Shown here: one piece after another, positions 18,729 to 26,682 of the stretch
How positions within the stretch are numbered: the stretch's first letter is position 1
How the letters are laid out: the number at the start of each line of letters is the position of its first letter
Assembly (NCBI GenBank): GCA_947378425.1
Contig: CANCJV010000021.1
Location: forward strand, 1 to 63,543
DNA length: 63,543 nt
Reading direction: 5' to 3'
From: Synechococcaceae cyanobacterium
GTDB taxonomy: Bacteria; Cyanobacteriota; Cyanobacteriia; PCC-6307; Cyanobiaceae
Position numbers and translations under genes: made by a program
Notes under the pieces: generated by a model
The model's database searches: none
What the model saw: the letters and a program-made list of their open reading frames with translations, nothing else
What the model was told of the DNA's origin: nothing

Positions 18729-19256
18729 ATGCGCTCTGTTCCCAACTGTCCTGCGGGTTCTCGCCGCTTCTCGGTGCTGGCCGTGTCGGCCGCGCTTGGC
18801 CTCGCGGCTCCCATGGCCGCAGGGCCGGCGCGAGCACTGCCGGTGTGCACCTTTCTGATGCCGATCGGTAGCCGTGACAATTCGCCGATCGTCAGCAAAT
18901 CGGTGGGGGCTCCCAAGCTCACTCCCTACACCATGGTGCTGGGCCGCACGAACTGGAACACCGACTTCACCGTCAATCAGCCCTACAGCAGTTATAAATT
19001 CTTCTTTACGGCCAACTCCTCCGATCCCAACGCCAAATATCCGGTTCAGGCCTACATGAAGTTCACCGATGGCTCCAGCCTCCAGGTGGTGAATGAAGTC
19101 ATGAATCCGCCGATCGGCACTGGTCGGATGTTCGGGCCTTTCCCTGCCGTTCCCGGCAAGGAGGCCAGCCAGATGAACTTCAAGGTGGGTGCCAGCGCTG
19201 ATCCAGGTGCTGTCGGCTTCAGCTATCGCATTTCGGTGCAGGGCTGTGTGAACTGA
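18729..19256 (+). CDS. Exported protein of unknown function
   Basis: 175 residues from ATG 18729 (a TTG at 18702 is possible but less likely). The signal peptide includes FSVLAVSAALGLAAPMAAG with probable cleavage at ARALP. The mature region is beta-rich with many Asn, Ser, Tyr and Phe residues (NTDFTVNQPYSSYKFFFTAN) and two cysteines far apart, one at the mature N-terminus and one three residues from the end. No membrane anchor after the signal peptide. Codon use is like the neighbours, so it is probably a real lineage-specific periplasmic or surface protein. Family not recognised. Confidence 0.7.
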   Translation: MRSVPNCPAGSRRFSVLAVSAALGLAAPMAAGPARALPVCTFLMPIGSRDNSPIVSKSVGAPKLTPYTMVLGRTNWNTDFTVNQPYSSYKFFFTANSSDPNAKYPVQAYMKFTDGSSLQVVNEVMNPPIGTGRMFGPFPAVPGKEASQMNFKVGASADPGAVGFSYRISVQGCVN

Positions 19257-19466
19257 GCTGATCGCCCAACACTGCCTCAATCACCTCGGTGCAGCCCCGG
19301 ATGGTGGGGGATCAGCCGTGGGCCTCAAGCCGCAGGATCGGGGCAAGATATAATTCTGTTGCCTTGTTCTCTCGGCGAAACAGCTGCCACCTGACGATGG
19401 CGTCGACCCTACATCACGCTCGGGGTGTGTGTTGAGCATCTCGATCGTCCCCCGTCAGCAATGCCA

Positions 19467-19572
19467 GGGCACCTCGAAACAATGCAGATGTCCGTGGACT
19501 ACAGCGTCAGGAGTTTGCAATGGCTGGCTACTCCCTGATTGGCAGCGGCCGATTGAGCAATTCGAGGTGCCC
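19467..19572. mobile_element. Short inverted-repeat element (MITE-like), copy 1
   Basis: A 106-bp segment bounded by GGGCACCTCGAA on the left and its reverse complement TTCGAGGTGCCC on the right. The 12-bp terminal inverted repeat is perfect. It has no coding capacity and lies in a 484-bp gene-free stretch (19257-19740). A second element with the same termini is at 48946-49056. No clear target-site duplication is visible. The interpretation as a non-autonomous transposon is inference from the shared ends. Confidence 0.6.
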
Positions 19573-19740
19573 TCAGGCCACCATCCCTCCATCCCTGCCA
19601 GGACAGCTCATCAGGGCGTCCATGCCAGCAGCAGCGGCTGGCATGGACGCCATCAGCGGCGCCGGGGCCCGGGAGCTGGTCGGCTCCCGGATGATGGGCT
19701 GTTGCCGCGGCTGGGCGGCTGGATGCTGTCCCTTCAGGCT

Positions 19741-19986
19741 TCAGGGGGCTTTCACATTCGGGCAGCTGGCGCCATTGAAATGGCTGGCGATGCGTTTGTT
19801 GCCTTCGGCGTAGACCTTCTGGGCCTTGGCGCTGTCGCCACTGGCCTGGGCGCTGCCCAGTTTGGTGGCGAACGTGCTGCAGGCCTCCGTCAGGCTCATG
19901 GCCCGCCCTGGCGGAGCCAGCAGCAGTGAAGCCAGGGTTGCCCCCAGCAAGGCGGCGCCGCGCAGGGGAAGCGGGGAGATTGTCAT
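19741..19986 (-). CDS. Small exported protein
   Basis: 81 residues. Signal peptide (LRGAALLGATLASLLLAPPGRA) followed by a mature peptide of about 52 residues with two cysteines (TEACSTFA and GASCPNVKAP), positioned for one disulfide. The helical middle is Ala/Lys-rich (GDSAKAQKVYAEGNKR). The frame stays open far upstream, but the ATG at 19986 directly begins the signal sequence. A second exported small protein gene lies 53 bp upstream on the same strand, so the pair may share a transcript. Function unknown. Confidence 0.65.
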   Translation of the reverse strand: MTISPLPLRGAALLGATLASLLLAPPGRAMSLTEACSTFATKLGSAQASGDSAKAQKVYAEGNKRIASHFNGASCPNVKAP

Positions 19987-20039
19987 GGCTGCAGAAAAGG
20001 GGAAGGGGAGGTCAGGCCGTGAGCTGAAAAGGCTGAGAG

Positions 20040-20303
20040 TCAGCGCGGGCCCACATGGTTGACCGGACCGCCCAGGTTGGGCCCGACTCCTGGACCGGCG
20101 GCTGGCCTGTAGGCCGGAGTCACGACCACGGGCTTGACCACCACAGGGTTGACCACCACCGGTGTTGCCGTGGCGACGGGCCGGCGCACCACACAGCCCC
20201 TGGGCAAGCCGGCACCGTTGCAGTACACAACGGCTTCGGCGGGGGAGCCCGTCATCAGGGCGGCGGCGCTCAGCAGAGCTGCGGCAGCAAGGGCTTGGAT
20301 CAT
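20040..20303 (-). CDS. Small exported Pro/Val-repeat protein
   Basis: 87 residues. Signal peptide (ALAAAALLSAAALMTG, cleavage near AEA), then a short segment with two cysteines (VVYCNGAGLPRGCVVRR). A low-complexity tail follows with the tandem motif NPVVVKPVVVTP and a Gly/Pro-rich end. The CNGxGxxRGCVVR element resembles short Cys motifs of small secreted bacterial peptides. The downstream neighbour is another exported peptide gene. The start ATG 20303 begins the signal sequence; the longer open frame upstream is unlike protein. Function unknown. Confidence 0.6.
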   Translation of the reverse strand: MIQALAAAALLSAAALMTGSPAEAVVYCNGAGLPRGCVVRRPVATATPVVVNPVVVKPVVVTPAYRPAAGPGVGPNLGGPVNHVGPR

Positions 20304-20461
20304 GGAGATGGCGGGGATGGGTGGCAGGGCTGGGGCAGTCCCCAGAGCGGTGATTCTGGACTCGACCGCTTCGGGGGCCAGGGTCGGACTTCCCCCTCTC
20401 CACGGCCCAAGCACCGCTGTGGACGGCGGCCCCCAGCGGTGCTTGGCGGGTGGCTGCCAGG

Positions 20462-21199
20462 TCAGCCACGGTGACCCAGCACCAGGTGCATGGCCCGGCT
20501 CACCAGTTCCAGGCGGTTCTTCACCCCCAGCTTGCGGCGCACGGTCTTGCCGTAGGTGCGGGCGGTCTCGTAGGTGAGCTGGAGCTGTTCGGCGATCTGC
20601 CGATCGGAGCGTCCCTGGATCATCAGGTCCAGGATCTCCCCCTCCCGTGGTGTCAGTCTCAGGGTTGGATCCTCATCGATGCCGCCTTGCCCAAGCAGGA
20701 GACGTTCGGCATCCGGTGAGAGATAGGCCTTGCCCATGCAGGCGGCAACCACCGCGTTGATGCCGCTGAAGCTTGGTTTGCCGATGTCGGAGTTGCAGAA
20801 GATGCCTTCGATCTTCAGGGCCAGGGCCTGGCGTACATCCGGCGTGGGGCTCTGCATCAGCATCACCACCTTCAGGTCAGGCACCTGGGCCCTGGCCCGG
20901 CGGACGAGCGAAAAGCCGTCGCCTTGCTCCAGCAGATCGGAGCAGATGAGCAGGCCCGGCCTTTCCCTGGTGATGTAGGCCAGAGCGGCCTCCTCGCCGG
21001 TCACCGCTCCCACCACCAGGCGCGGTCGTTGCACGAGACTGCAGACAAAGGCGAGGGAGAACCTCGGCGCGATCGCGAACACGAACTTCAGCCGTATCTC
21101 GCTCGACAGCAGCCAGGACGCCATCCTGCGGTGATTGGGCTTCAGTTGCTGGAACCGGTTGGTGAAATCGGCGATCTCCGGCTGGTCTGCGGCTGCCAT
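20462..21199 (-). CDS. LuxR/NarL-type transcriptional regulator with degenerate receiver-like domain
   Basis: 245 residues. The C-terminal HTH is canonical LuxR: LRLTPREGEILDLMIQGRSDRQIAEQL followed by YETARTYGKTVRRKLGVKNR. Upstream lies a receiver-like domain with a possible phosphoacceptor Asp in LLICSDLLEQGDGFSLVRR. The N-terminal acidic pair is replaced (VVGAVTGEE), the Thr position is Ser (VMLMQSP) and the conserved Lys is not obvious. It may therefore be phosphorylation-independent. An additional N-terminal segment of about 65 residues precedes this domain. ATG 21199 is preferred over GTG 21241. No kinase is adjacent. Confidence 0.85.
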   Translation of the reverse strand: MAAADQPEIADFTNRFQQLKPNHRRMASWLLSSEIRLKFVFAIAPRFSLAFVCSLVQRPRLVVGAVTGEEAALAYITRERPGLLICSDLLEQGDGFSLVRRARAQVPDLKVVMLMQSPTPDVRQALALKIEGIFCNSDIGKPSFSGINAVVAACMGKAYLSPDAERLLLGQGGIDEDPTLRLTPREGEILDLMIQGRSDRQIAEQLQLTYETARTYGKTVRRKLGVKNRLELVSRAMHLVLGHRG

Positions 21200-21430
21200 C
21201 AGGGCGACTCCCCAGGAGCTGGTAGACGTTGGGGATGGCACAGGCGCATCCCACAGCTCCTGATTCCTGGCTGTGACGGCAGGCCAGGGGGCATGGTCTG
21301 ATCTGCGGTGATTGCTGGGCCATCCAGGACCAGTTCGATCCCGATCCTGGCAGAGACGGCCCCTGGAGGAGGGCTGGCCGCCATGACCCCTGGCAAGGAG
21401 GACGGCGGCGGCCCCGGCTGGGCTGCGGCT

Positions 21431-21910
21431 TCAGCTGCTGCCTGATCCCGGGCCGGCCCCGGCGGACTGGCGCACCTCCACGAGAACCAGAGCGGTGCCC
21501 AGCAGGGTGAGGGCGACCACCAGGCCATGCATCCAGCTGGGTTCGCGCACCAGATCCCAGGCTTCCAGGGGCAGCATCGCCAGGAACACCACCAGCATCA
21601 TCTTCTCCCCCCAGGGGCGCTGGCGCAGGGTGGCCAGGGAGGCCACCGTGATCAGCACGGCAAACAGGGCCGCGGCGCTGGCGGTGATCTCCAACCTGCC
21701 AGGGCTCATGGCCAACTCATGGCGAGCCAGGGCCTCGAGCACCAGGCGATGGCCTGCCCCGAGGCGATCGGCCAATTGCGGCAGCTGCTGGTAGTGGCGG
21801 CTGCCCGCCAGGGACAGCAGCGCCGCCACGAACAGCACGCCAGCTTCCACCAGCTTCTTGACCAGCACCAGCTTGAGCAGCAGCGGTGTGGATCGGGCCG
21901 ATGGCTTCAT
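21431..21910 (-). CDS. DUF2127-like membrane protein
   Basis: 159 residues with four hydrophobic segments (VKKLVEAGVLFVAALLSLAG, ITASAAALFAVLITVASLATL, MMLVVFLAMLPLEAWDLV, GLVVALTLLGTALVLVEVR). The layout and the segment KLVEAG-SLAG are as in DUF2127 integral membrane proteins, whose role is unknown. ATG at 21910 is the first start compatible with the membrane protein; the upstream open frame is compositionally unlike it. It follows pgk on the same strand, but a strong terminator lies between them, so it probably has its own promoter. Confidence 0.7.
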   Translation of the reverse strand: MKPSARSTPLLLKLVLVKKLVEAGVLFVAALLSLAGSRHYQQLPQLADRLGAGHRLVLEALARHELAMSPGRLEITASAAALFAVLITVASLATLRQRPWGEKMMLVVFLAMLPLEAWDLVREPSWMHGLVVALTLLGTALVLVEVRQSAGAGPGSGSS

Positions 21911-21962
21911 CGTCACCCTCGCCGCGCTTGCAGCGCCAGGTTGCCATGGGACGGACCCACAG

Positions 21963-21996
21963 CAAAACGCCCGCCGACGGCGAAGCGTCAGCGGGC
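21963..21996 (-). terminator. Rho-independent terminator of pgk
   Basis: Read on the minus strand, a GC-rich stem (CCCGCTGACG / CGTCGGCGGG with one mismatch) around a short loop is followed by GCGTTTTGC, a short T-run. It lies about 95 bp beyond the pgk stop codon and before the DUF2127 gene, as expected for the end of the pgk transcript. Confidence 0.75.
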
Positions 21997-22090
21997 GAAT
22001 CAGAACGGCCACCCTCGAAACCTGGGGCCTGGATGGCATCCCGCCGGGGGATGCCGCCACCGCTACCGGGACGCCTCGACGGGCGCTGAA

Positions 22091-23296
22091 TCAGGCCTCA
22101 TCGAGGGCCGCCACCCCAGGCAGCACCTTGCCTTCGAGCAGCTCCAGGCTGGCGCCACCGCCGGTGGAGATATGGCTCATTTTCTCCGCCACGCCCACTT
22201 TTTCCACGGCCGCCACCGAATCACCGCCGCCGATGATCGTGGTGGTGCCCGTTGCGCTCAGATCGGCCAGGGTGTGGGCGATCGCGTTGGTGCCGGCGGC
22301 GAACTTGTCGAACTCGAACACGCCCATGGGGCCGTTCCAGATCACGGTCTTGCAGTCGGCCAGGGCGTCCTGGAACACCTTGATCGAATCGGGGCCGATG
22401 TCGAGGCCCATCCAGCCATCGGGAATCGCTTCGACTTTGGCGATCTGGCTGTTGGCGTCGGGGGAGAAGTTGTCGGCCAGCACCACATCGGTGGGCAGCA
22501 GGAACTGCACGCCCTTGGCGGCTGCTTTGGCTTCGAGTTCCTTGGCCAGCTCCAGCTTGTCCTCCTCCACCAGGCTCTTGCCGACCGCCAGGCCGCGGGC
22601 TTTGTAGAAGGTGAAGATCATGCCGCCGCCGATCAGGATCTTGTCGCACTTGTCGATCAGAGCCTCGAGCACGCCGATCTTGCTGCTCACCTTGGAGCCA
22701 CCCACGATCGCCGCCAGCGGGCGCTTGGGTTCATCGATGGCGCCCTGCAGATACTGCAGTTCCTTCTCCATCAGCAGGCCGGCCACGCTGGGGCTCAGGA
22801 ACTTGGTGACGCCTTCGGTGGAGGCGTGGGCCCGGTGGGCGGCGCCGAAGGCGTCGTTGACATAGACATCGGCCAGGGCCGCCAGCTTTTCGGCGAAGGC
22901 CGCATCGTTCTTTTCTTCTTCAGCGAAGAAGCGCACGTTCTCGAGCAGCACCACGCCGCCTTCGGCCAGGGCGGCCACCTTCGCCTCGGCATCGGGGCCG
23001 ATGCAGCTCTCGGTCTTGAGCACCGGTGCGCCCAGCAGATCGCCGAGGCGGGCTGCCACGGCGGTGAGGCGCATGGCCTCGTTCACCTGGCCCTTGGGAC
23101 GGCCGAAGTGGGCCGCCAGGATCACCTTGGCGCCGTGGCCCCGCAGATGGGCAATCGTGGGGAGGGCAGCGCGGATGCGGGTGTCATCGGTGATCGCACC
23201 GGCGTCATCGAGGGGCACGTTGAAGTCGACCCGCACCAGAACGCGCTTGCCGCGGAGGTCTTCGGCGCCGAGGCTGGTCAGGGATCGCTTCGCCAT
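22091..23296 (-). CDS. pgk: Phosphoglycerate kinase
   Basis: Phosphorylates 3-phosphoglycerate in the Calvin-Benson cycle and works in reverse in glycolysis. 401 residues, full length. Landmarks are [10 protein letters not shown] near the N-terminus (3-PG site), [23 protein letters not shown] in the hinge, the nucleotide site [13 protein letters not shown], and the C-terminal [11 protein letters not shown] and [13 protein letters not shown]. The start is ATG 23296. It is divergent from the universal stress protein gene, with 145 bp between them. A terminator follows. Confidence 0.98.
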   Translation of the reverse strand: MAKRSLTSLGAEDLRGKRVLVRVDFNVPLDDAGAITDDTRIRAALPTIAHLRGHGAKVILAAHFGRPKGQVNEAMRLTAVAARLGDLLGAPVLKTESCIGPDAEAKVAALAEGGVVLLENVRFFAEEEKNDAAFAEKLAALADVYVNDAFGAAHRAHASTEGVTKFLSPSVAGLLMEKELQYLQGAIDEPKRPLAAIVGGSKVSSKIGVLEALIDKCDKILIGGGMIFTFYKARGLAVGKSLVEEDKLELAKELEAKAAAKGVQFLLPTDVVLADNFSPDANSQIAKVEAIPDGWMGLDIGPDSIKVFQDALADCKTVIWNGPMGVFEFDKFAAGTNAIAHTLADLSATGTTTIIGGGDSVAAVEKVGVAEKMSHISTGGGASLELLEGKVLPGVAALDEA

Positions 23297-23441
23297 GATT
23301 TCGTTATGGGATAGGGAAAACGGCCGGAGCTTAGCCCCAGGCCCCTGGCCGGCTGCCGGTTTTCCGCTGTTGTGGTGCTGGCCCAGGGGCTGGCCGCCCG
23401 TCTAGACAGGGGCTGAGATCGTGGTTCAAGAGCTCTTCGCC

Positions 23442-23825
23442 ATGTTCGAGACCGTCCTCTTCCCCGTGGACAACAGCCGCCAGACCCTGGACACCGCCGC
23501 GGTGGCCCTGCGGCTGGCCCAGCGCCACGGCAGTCGTCTGGTGATCCTCTCGGTGGTGGAGTCCGAGGAGGGCGCCATGCACGATCAGGCGGCCGTGGCC
23601 CAGTTGCTTGAACAGGTGCGCAGCAGTTTCGAGCAGGCGGGCATCAGCTGCGAGGTGATGGAGCGGGAGGGCAAGCCGGCCTTCGTGATCGGTGATGTGG
23701 CCGATGAGATCAATGCCGATGTGATCGTGATGGGCACCCGTGGCCTGGCCCTTGAGGACGATGAGCACAGCACCGCCGCCCGGGTGATCCAGCTGGCGCC
23801 CTGTCCGGTGCTGGTGGTGCCCTGA
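23442..23825 (+). CDS. Universal stress protein (UspA family)
   Basis: 127 residues from ATG 23442. The N-terminus FETVLFPVDNSRQTLDTA gives the conserved ATP-fold Asp. The middle has VIGDVADEINADVIVMGTRG, and the C-terminus ends AARVIQLAPCPVLVVP as in the family. The usual ATP-binding spacing GxxGx9GS is degenerate (GTRGLALEDDEHSTAA), so nucleotide binding is uncertain. The stop overlaps the next ATG by 1 bp (TGATG), coupling it to the GTPase gene. Confidence 0.9.
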   Translation: MFETVLFPVDNSRQTLDTAAVALRLAQRHGSRLVILSVVESEEGAMHDQAAVAQLLEQVRSSFEQAGISCEVMEREGKPAFVIGDVADEINADVIVMGTRGLALEDDEHSTAARVIQLAPCPVLVVP

Positions 23826-24862
23826 TGCTGAGCCGCTCTGACAGCGACGGCGACGACGCCAGCGGCCCTTGGAATCCCCTTGAGGGGGACAACCTGCCTG
23901 TCGGCCCCGAGGTCCCGGCTGGCCAGAGTTTCGGTGCGGCGGTGCGGCTCAGCGCCGCCGCTCCCACGATTCAGTGGTATCCGGGCCACATCGCCAAGGC
24001 CGAGCGGGCGTTGGCCGCCAACCTCGAGAAGGTGGATCTGGTGATCGAGGTGCGGGATGCCCGCATCCCCCAGGCCACGGGCCATCCACGGCTGCAGCGC
24101 TGGATGCGCAACAAGCAGCACCTGCTGGTGATCAATCGCCGTGACATGGTCAACGAAGCCGCACGCCTGGCCTGGGATGGCTGGTTCCGGCTGCGGGGGC
24201 AGACCCCTTGGTGGTGCGACGCCAAGGTCGGCACCGGCGTCAAGCAGTTGCAGCAGGCGGCGATCCGTTCCGGTGCGGCCCTCAATGCCCGCCGGGCCGG
24301 TCGGGGCATGAAGCCGCGGCCGGTGCGGGCCCTGATGCTGGGCTTCCCCAACGTCGGCAAGTCGGCGCTGATCAACCGGCTGGTGCGCCAGAAGGTGGTG
24401 GACAGTGCCCGTCGGGCCGGCGTCACCCGCAGCCTGCGCTGGGTGCGCCTCGGCCAGGATCTGGACCTGCTCGATGCCCCTGGGGTGCTGCCGCCCCGCC
24501 TCGATGACCAGTTGGCCGCTCTGCGGCTGGCTCTCTGCGATGACATCGGCCAGGCGGCCTATGACGTCGAGCAGGTGGCGCTGGCCTTCGTGCGCCTGCT
24601 GGTCCTGCTGGAGCCGGTGGCGGCGGCGGGGGTGGCACCGGGGTTGCTGGAGCGCCGCTACGGGCTGCCGATGCCCACCCTGCTCACCACGATCGACGGA
24701 GGAGCCCTGCAGGCGGGTGCCTCGCCGATTCCGGATGCCGCCAACTGGCTGCTGGCCGCGGCGAATCGTCACACCAGCGGCGACAGCGTGCGCATGGGTC
24801 AGCGCCTGCTCGACGACTTCCGCCGCGGGATGCTGGGGCCGATCGCCCTGGAGTTGCCCTGA
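23825..24862 (+). CDS. ylqF: Ribosome biogenesis GTPase YlqF/RbgA
   Basis: Circularly permuted GTPase that acts late in large ribosomal subunit maturation. The permuted motif order is visible: G4 as INRRDMV (N-R-R-D instead of NKxD), then G1 GFPNVGKSALINRL, then G3 DAPGV. The family-typical start IQWYPGHIAKAERAL occurs about 48 residues in; the preceding N-terminal extension is acidic and unlike the family core. 345 residues versus about 290 in the usual enzyme, the excess being that extension. ATG 23825 overlaps the upstream stop, but initiation further in cannot be excluded. Confidence 0.92.
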   Translation: MLSRSDSDGDDASGPWNPLEGDNLPVGPEVPAGQSFGAAVRLSAAAPTIQWYPGHIAKAERALAANLEKVDLVIEVRDARIPQATGHPRLQRWMRNKQHLLVINRRDMVNEAARLAWDGWFRLRGQTPWWCDAKVGTGVKQLQQAAIRSGAALNARRAGRGMKPRPVRALMLGFPNVGKSALINRLVRQKVVDSARRAGVTRSLRWVRLGQDLDLLDAPGVLPPRLDDQLAALRLALCDDIGQAAYDVEQVALAFVRLLVLLEPVAAAGVAPGLLERRYGLPMPTLLTTIDGGALQAGASPIPDAANWLLAAANRHTSGDSVRMGQRLLDDFRRGMLGPIALELP

Positions 24863-25014
24863 AGGGAAGGCGCAGGCTCAGGGCGCGTCGCCTGGGTTCG
24901 GGCGATTGAGTTCGGCTTTCATCCGGCAGACAATGGCGGGATCAAGTGTCTACAGCACCAGGAATGCTGCAGATGCAGCTTTCCTGGCTCAGGCACGATT
25001 CCGGCAAGACCGCC

Positions 25015-25455
25015 CTAGCCGATGACCTCGCCGATCAAGGTGATGTGGTAACCGACGCGATGCAGGATTTCGCCGGTTCGTGACACGCTGAGTTCGGCAT
25101 TCAGTCGCACTGAGTTCACGGCTGCCGCTTCCGGCGCCATGGCGAAGGAGTTGACACCCCAGCCCACATTGGTGACTCCTGCCATGGCATTGATGCTGAG
25201 ATAGGGCACCGACTCGAGCAGCCTGAAGCTCTGTCCATCCCGCAGCAGTCCCGAGGGCAGGGCAATGTCCAGCGACAGTTGATCTGAGAACCAGCCTGTC
25301 ACGGCAGCTTCGTTGACCCAGCCCGGAGATTGCAGGTCCACGCTGACCACGCCCGAGAGCAGAACCACTTGCCTGCCATCCGCCAGGCCATGGTGAATGG
25401 CGTGCGCCGAGCCGAATTGGGTGGCCTGCGATGGATCGAGCTGGCTGATCTGCAT
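25015..25455 (-). CDS. Hypothetical protein, beta-rich
   Basis: 146 residues with no signal peptide, membrane segment or recognised motif. Predicted strand-rich character (VVLLSGVVSVDLQS, LSLDIALPSGLLRDGQSF, AELSVSRTGEILHRVGYHITLIGEVIG). The ATG at 25455 is the natural start. It stands alone: convergent with ylqF to the left and 228 bp from the kinase gene to the right. Composition is normal for the genome, which supports it being a real gene, but no homolog is known to me. Confidence 0.55.
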   Translation of the reverse strand: MQISQLDPSQATQFGSAHAIHHGLADGRQVVLLSGVVSVDLQSPGWVNEAAVTGWFSDQLSLDIALPSGLLRDGQSFRLLESVPYLSINAMAGVTNVGWGVNSFAMAPEAAAVNSVRLNAELSVSRTGEILHRVGYHITLIGEVIG

Positions 25456-25683
25456 GCGGGAATCTCATGATTGGGCCTGAGTCTAGGTCCCGATCCCTCT
25501 TGGTTCTTGCCTGTCCGCTGGCCAGGGCAAGACGCGATCGAGCGCGGTGAGGATCACGCCCAACTCGTGGTTGCAGGCCGTCGTTCAAGGCGACGTCCAT
25601 GGCCTGGCTGGGATGGGGGATGGTGGCCGGATTGGATTCAGCCTGATGGAGCGAATCCTGGAGCGGCGCTGTGGCGATCTCCC

Positions 25684-26682
25684 TCAGGTGTCGGCCGATC
25701 TGCCGCCGCGTTCCCGGGCCATCGCCAGCGCCCCATGGCAGGCGTCCCCCGCCGGTTCCTGCAGCCTGGCCCCCGGCAGCTGCTGGTGCAGGGCTTCGCG
25801 AAAGTTCTGGCGCAGCCCCGCCAGGTGGGTGATCGCTCCCCCCAGGGCCGCTACGGGCGGGGTGGTGAGCCCCAGAGCCCTGGCCACTGCGGCCACAGAG
25901 GTAGCCAGCGCCTGGCCATGACGCCGCAGGATGGCCTCGGCCTCAGGATTGCCCTCGCTGGCCAGGGCTGCCACCACCGGCGCCAGCCGAGCGAATCCGG
26001 CCGGCCCGAAGTCCGGCTGCACCACCAGCGCCTTGATTCGCTGCGGCGCCTGGGGATCGTCGGGTTCCACAGCCAGCGCCCGCCAGAGGGCGGCCCGCAG
26101 CGGTGTGTCAGCCCTCCGGCCATCGGCCATCTGCAGGCTCAGGGCCAGGCCGTCGCGGCCGATGTCCATCGCCGAGCCGGCCCCATCGAGCAGCCAGCCC
26201 CAGCCGGCGCAGCGATGTTCCCGGCCCTCTCCATCGCGCCCGACGGCGATCGTGCCGGTGCCGCTGATCACGACGATGCCCGGCCCCCGGGGGAAGGCGC
26301 CGCGCAGGGCGGTGCGCTCATCCCCACTCACCGCCAGCTGCGCCGGGGGCAGGCCCAGGGCCGCGGCAGCCAGGGCGATCGCCTGGACCTGCACGGCACT
26401 GCCCTGCTCGATGCCGCTGGCGCCCACGGCGGCGGCCCGCAGCGGTGCCTCCGCCCACGGGGCGGGAAGCTGACCCCTGGCATGGGCGAGGCTGAGGCGC
26501 AGGGCGGCCTGGAAGCGCTCCGCTCCGCCGGCCGCCGCCAGGTGGCTCACCCCCGGGCCCTGGCCTTCGGCGAGGATCCGGCCGTTCCAGCCGGCCAGGC
26601 GGCAGCGGCTGTGGGTCTGGCCGGCATCGAAGCCAGCCAGCAGTTCCCGGGGCTCCTCGTTGGTGCCCGGCCCCTCAGTCAT
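25684..26682 (-). CDS. BadF/BadG/BcrA/BcrD-type ATPase, likely N-acetylglucosamine-kinase-like sugar kinase
   Basis: ASKHA-fold kinase, 332 residues from ATG 26682. Phosphate 1 motif: LLAGFDAGQTHSRCRLA. Phosphate 2: IVVISGTGTIAVGRD. Adenosine motif: VAALGGAITHLAGL. A GWGWLLDGAGSAMDIGRDGL segment is typical of N-acetyl-hexosamine kinases of this family. The start overlaps the end of the upstream IctB gene by 8 bp, so the two are coupled. Substrate is not determined by the sequence; an amino-sugar salvage role is the best guess. Confidence 0.82.
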   Translation of the reverse strand: MTEGPGTNEEPRELLAGFDAGQTHSRCRLAGWNGRILAEGQGPGVSHLAAAGGAERFQAALRLSLAHARGQLPAPWAEAPLRAAAVGASGIEQGSAVQVQAIALAAAALGLPPAQLAVSGDERTALRGAFPRGPGIVVISGTGTIAVGRDGEGREHRCAGWGWLLDGAGSAMDIGRDGLALSLQMADGRRADTPLRAALWRALAVEPDDPQAPQRIKALVVQPDFGPAGFARLAPVVAALASEGNPEAEAILRRHGQALATSVAAVARALGLTTPPVAALGGAITHLAGLRQNFREALHQQLPGARLQEPAGDACHGALAMARERGGRSADT

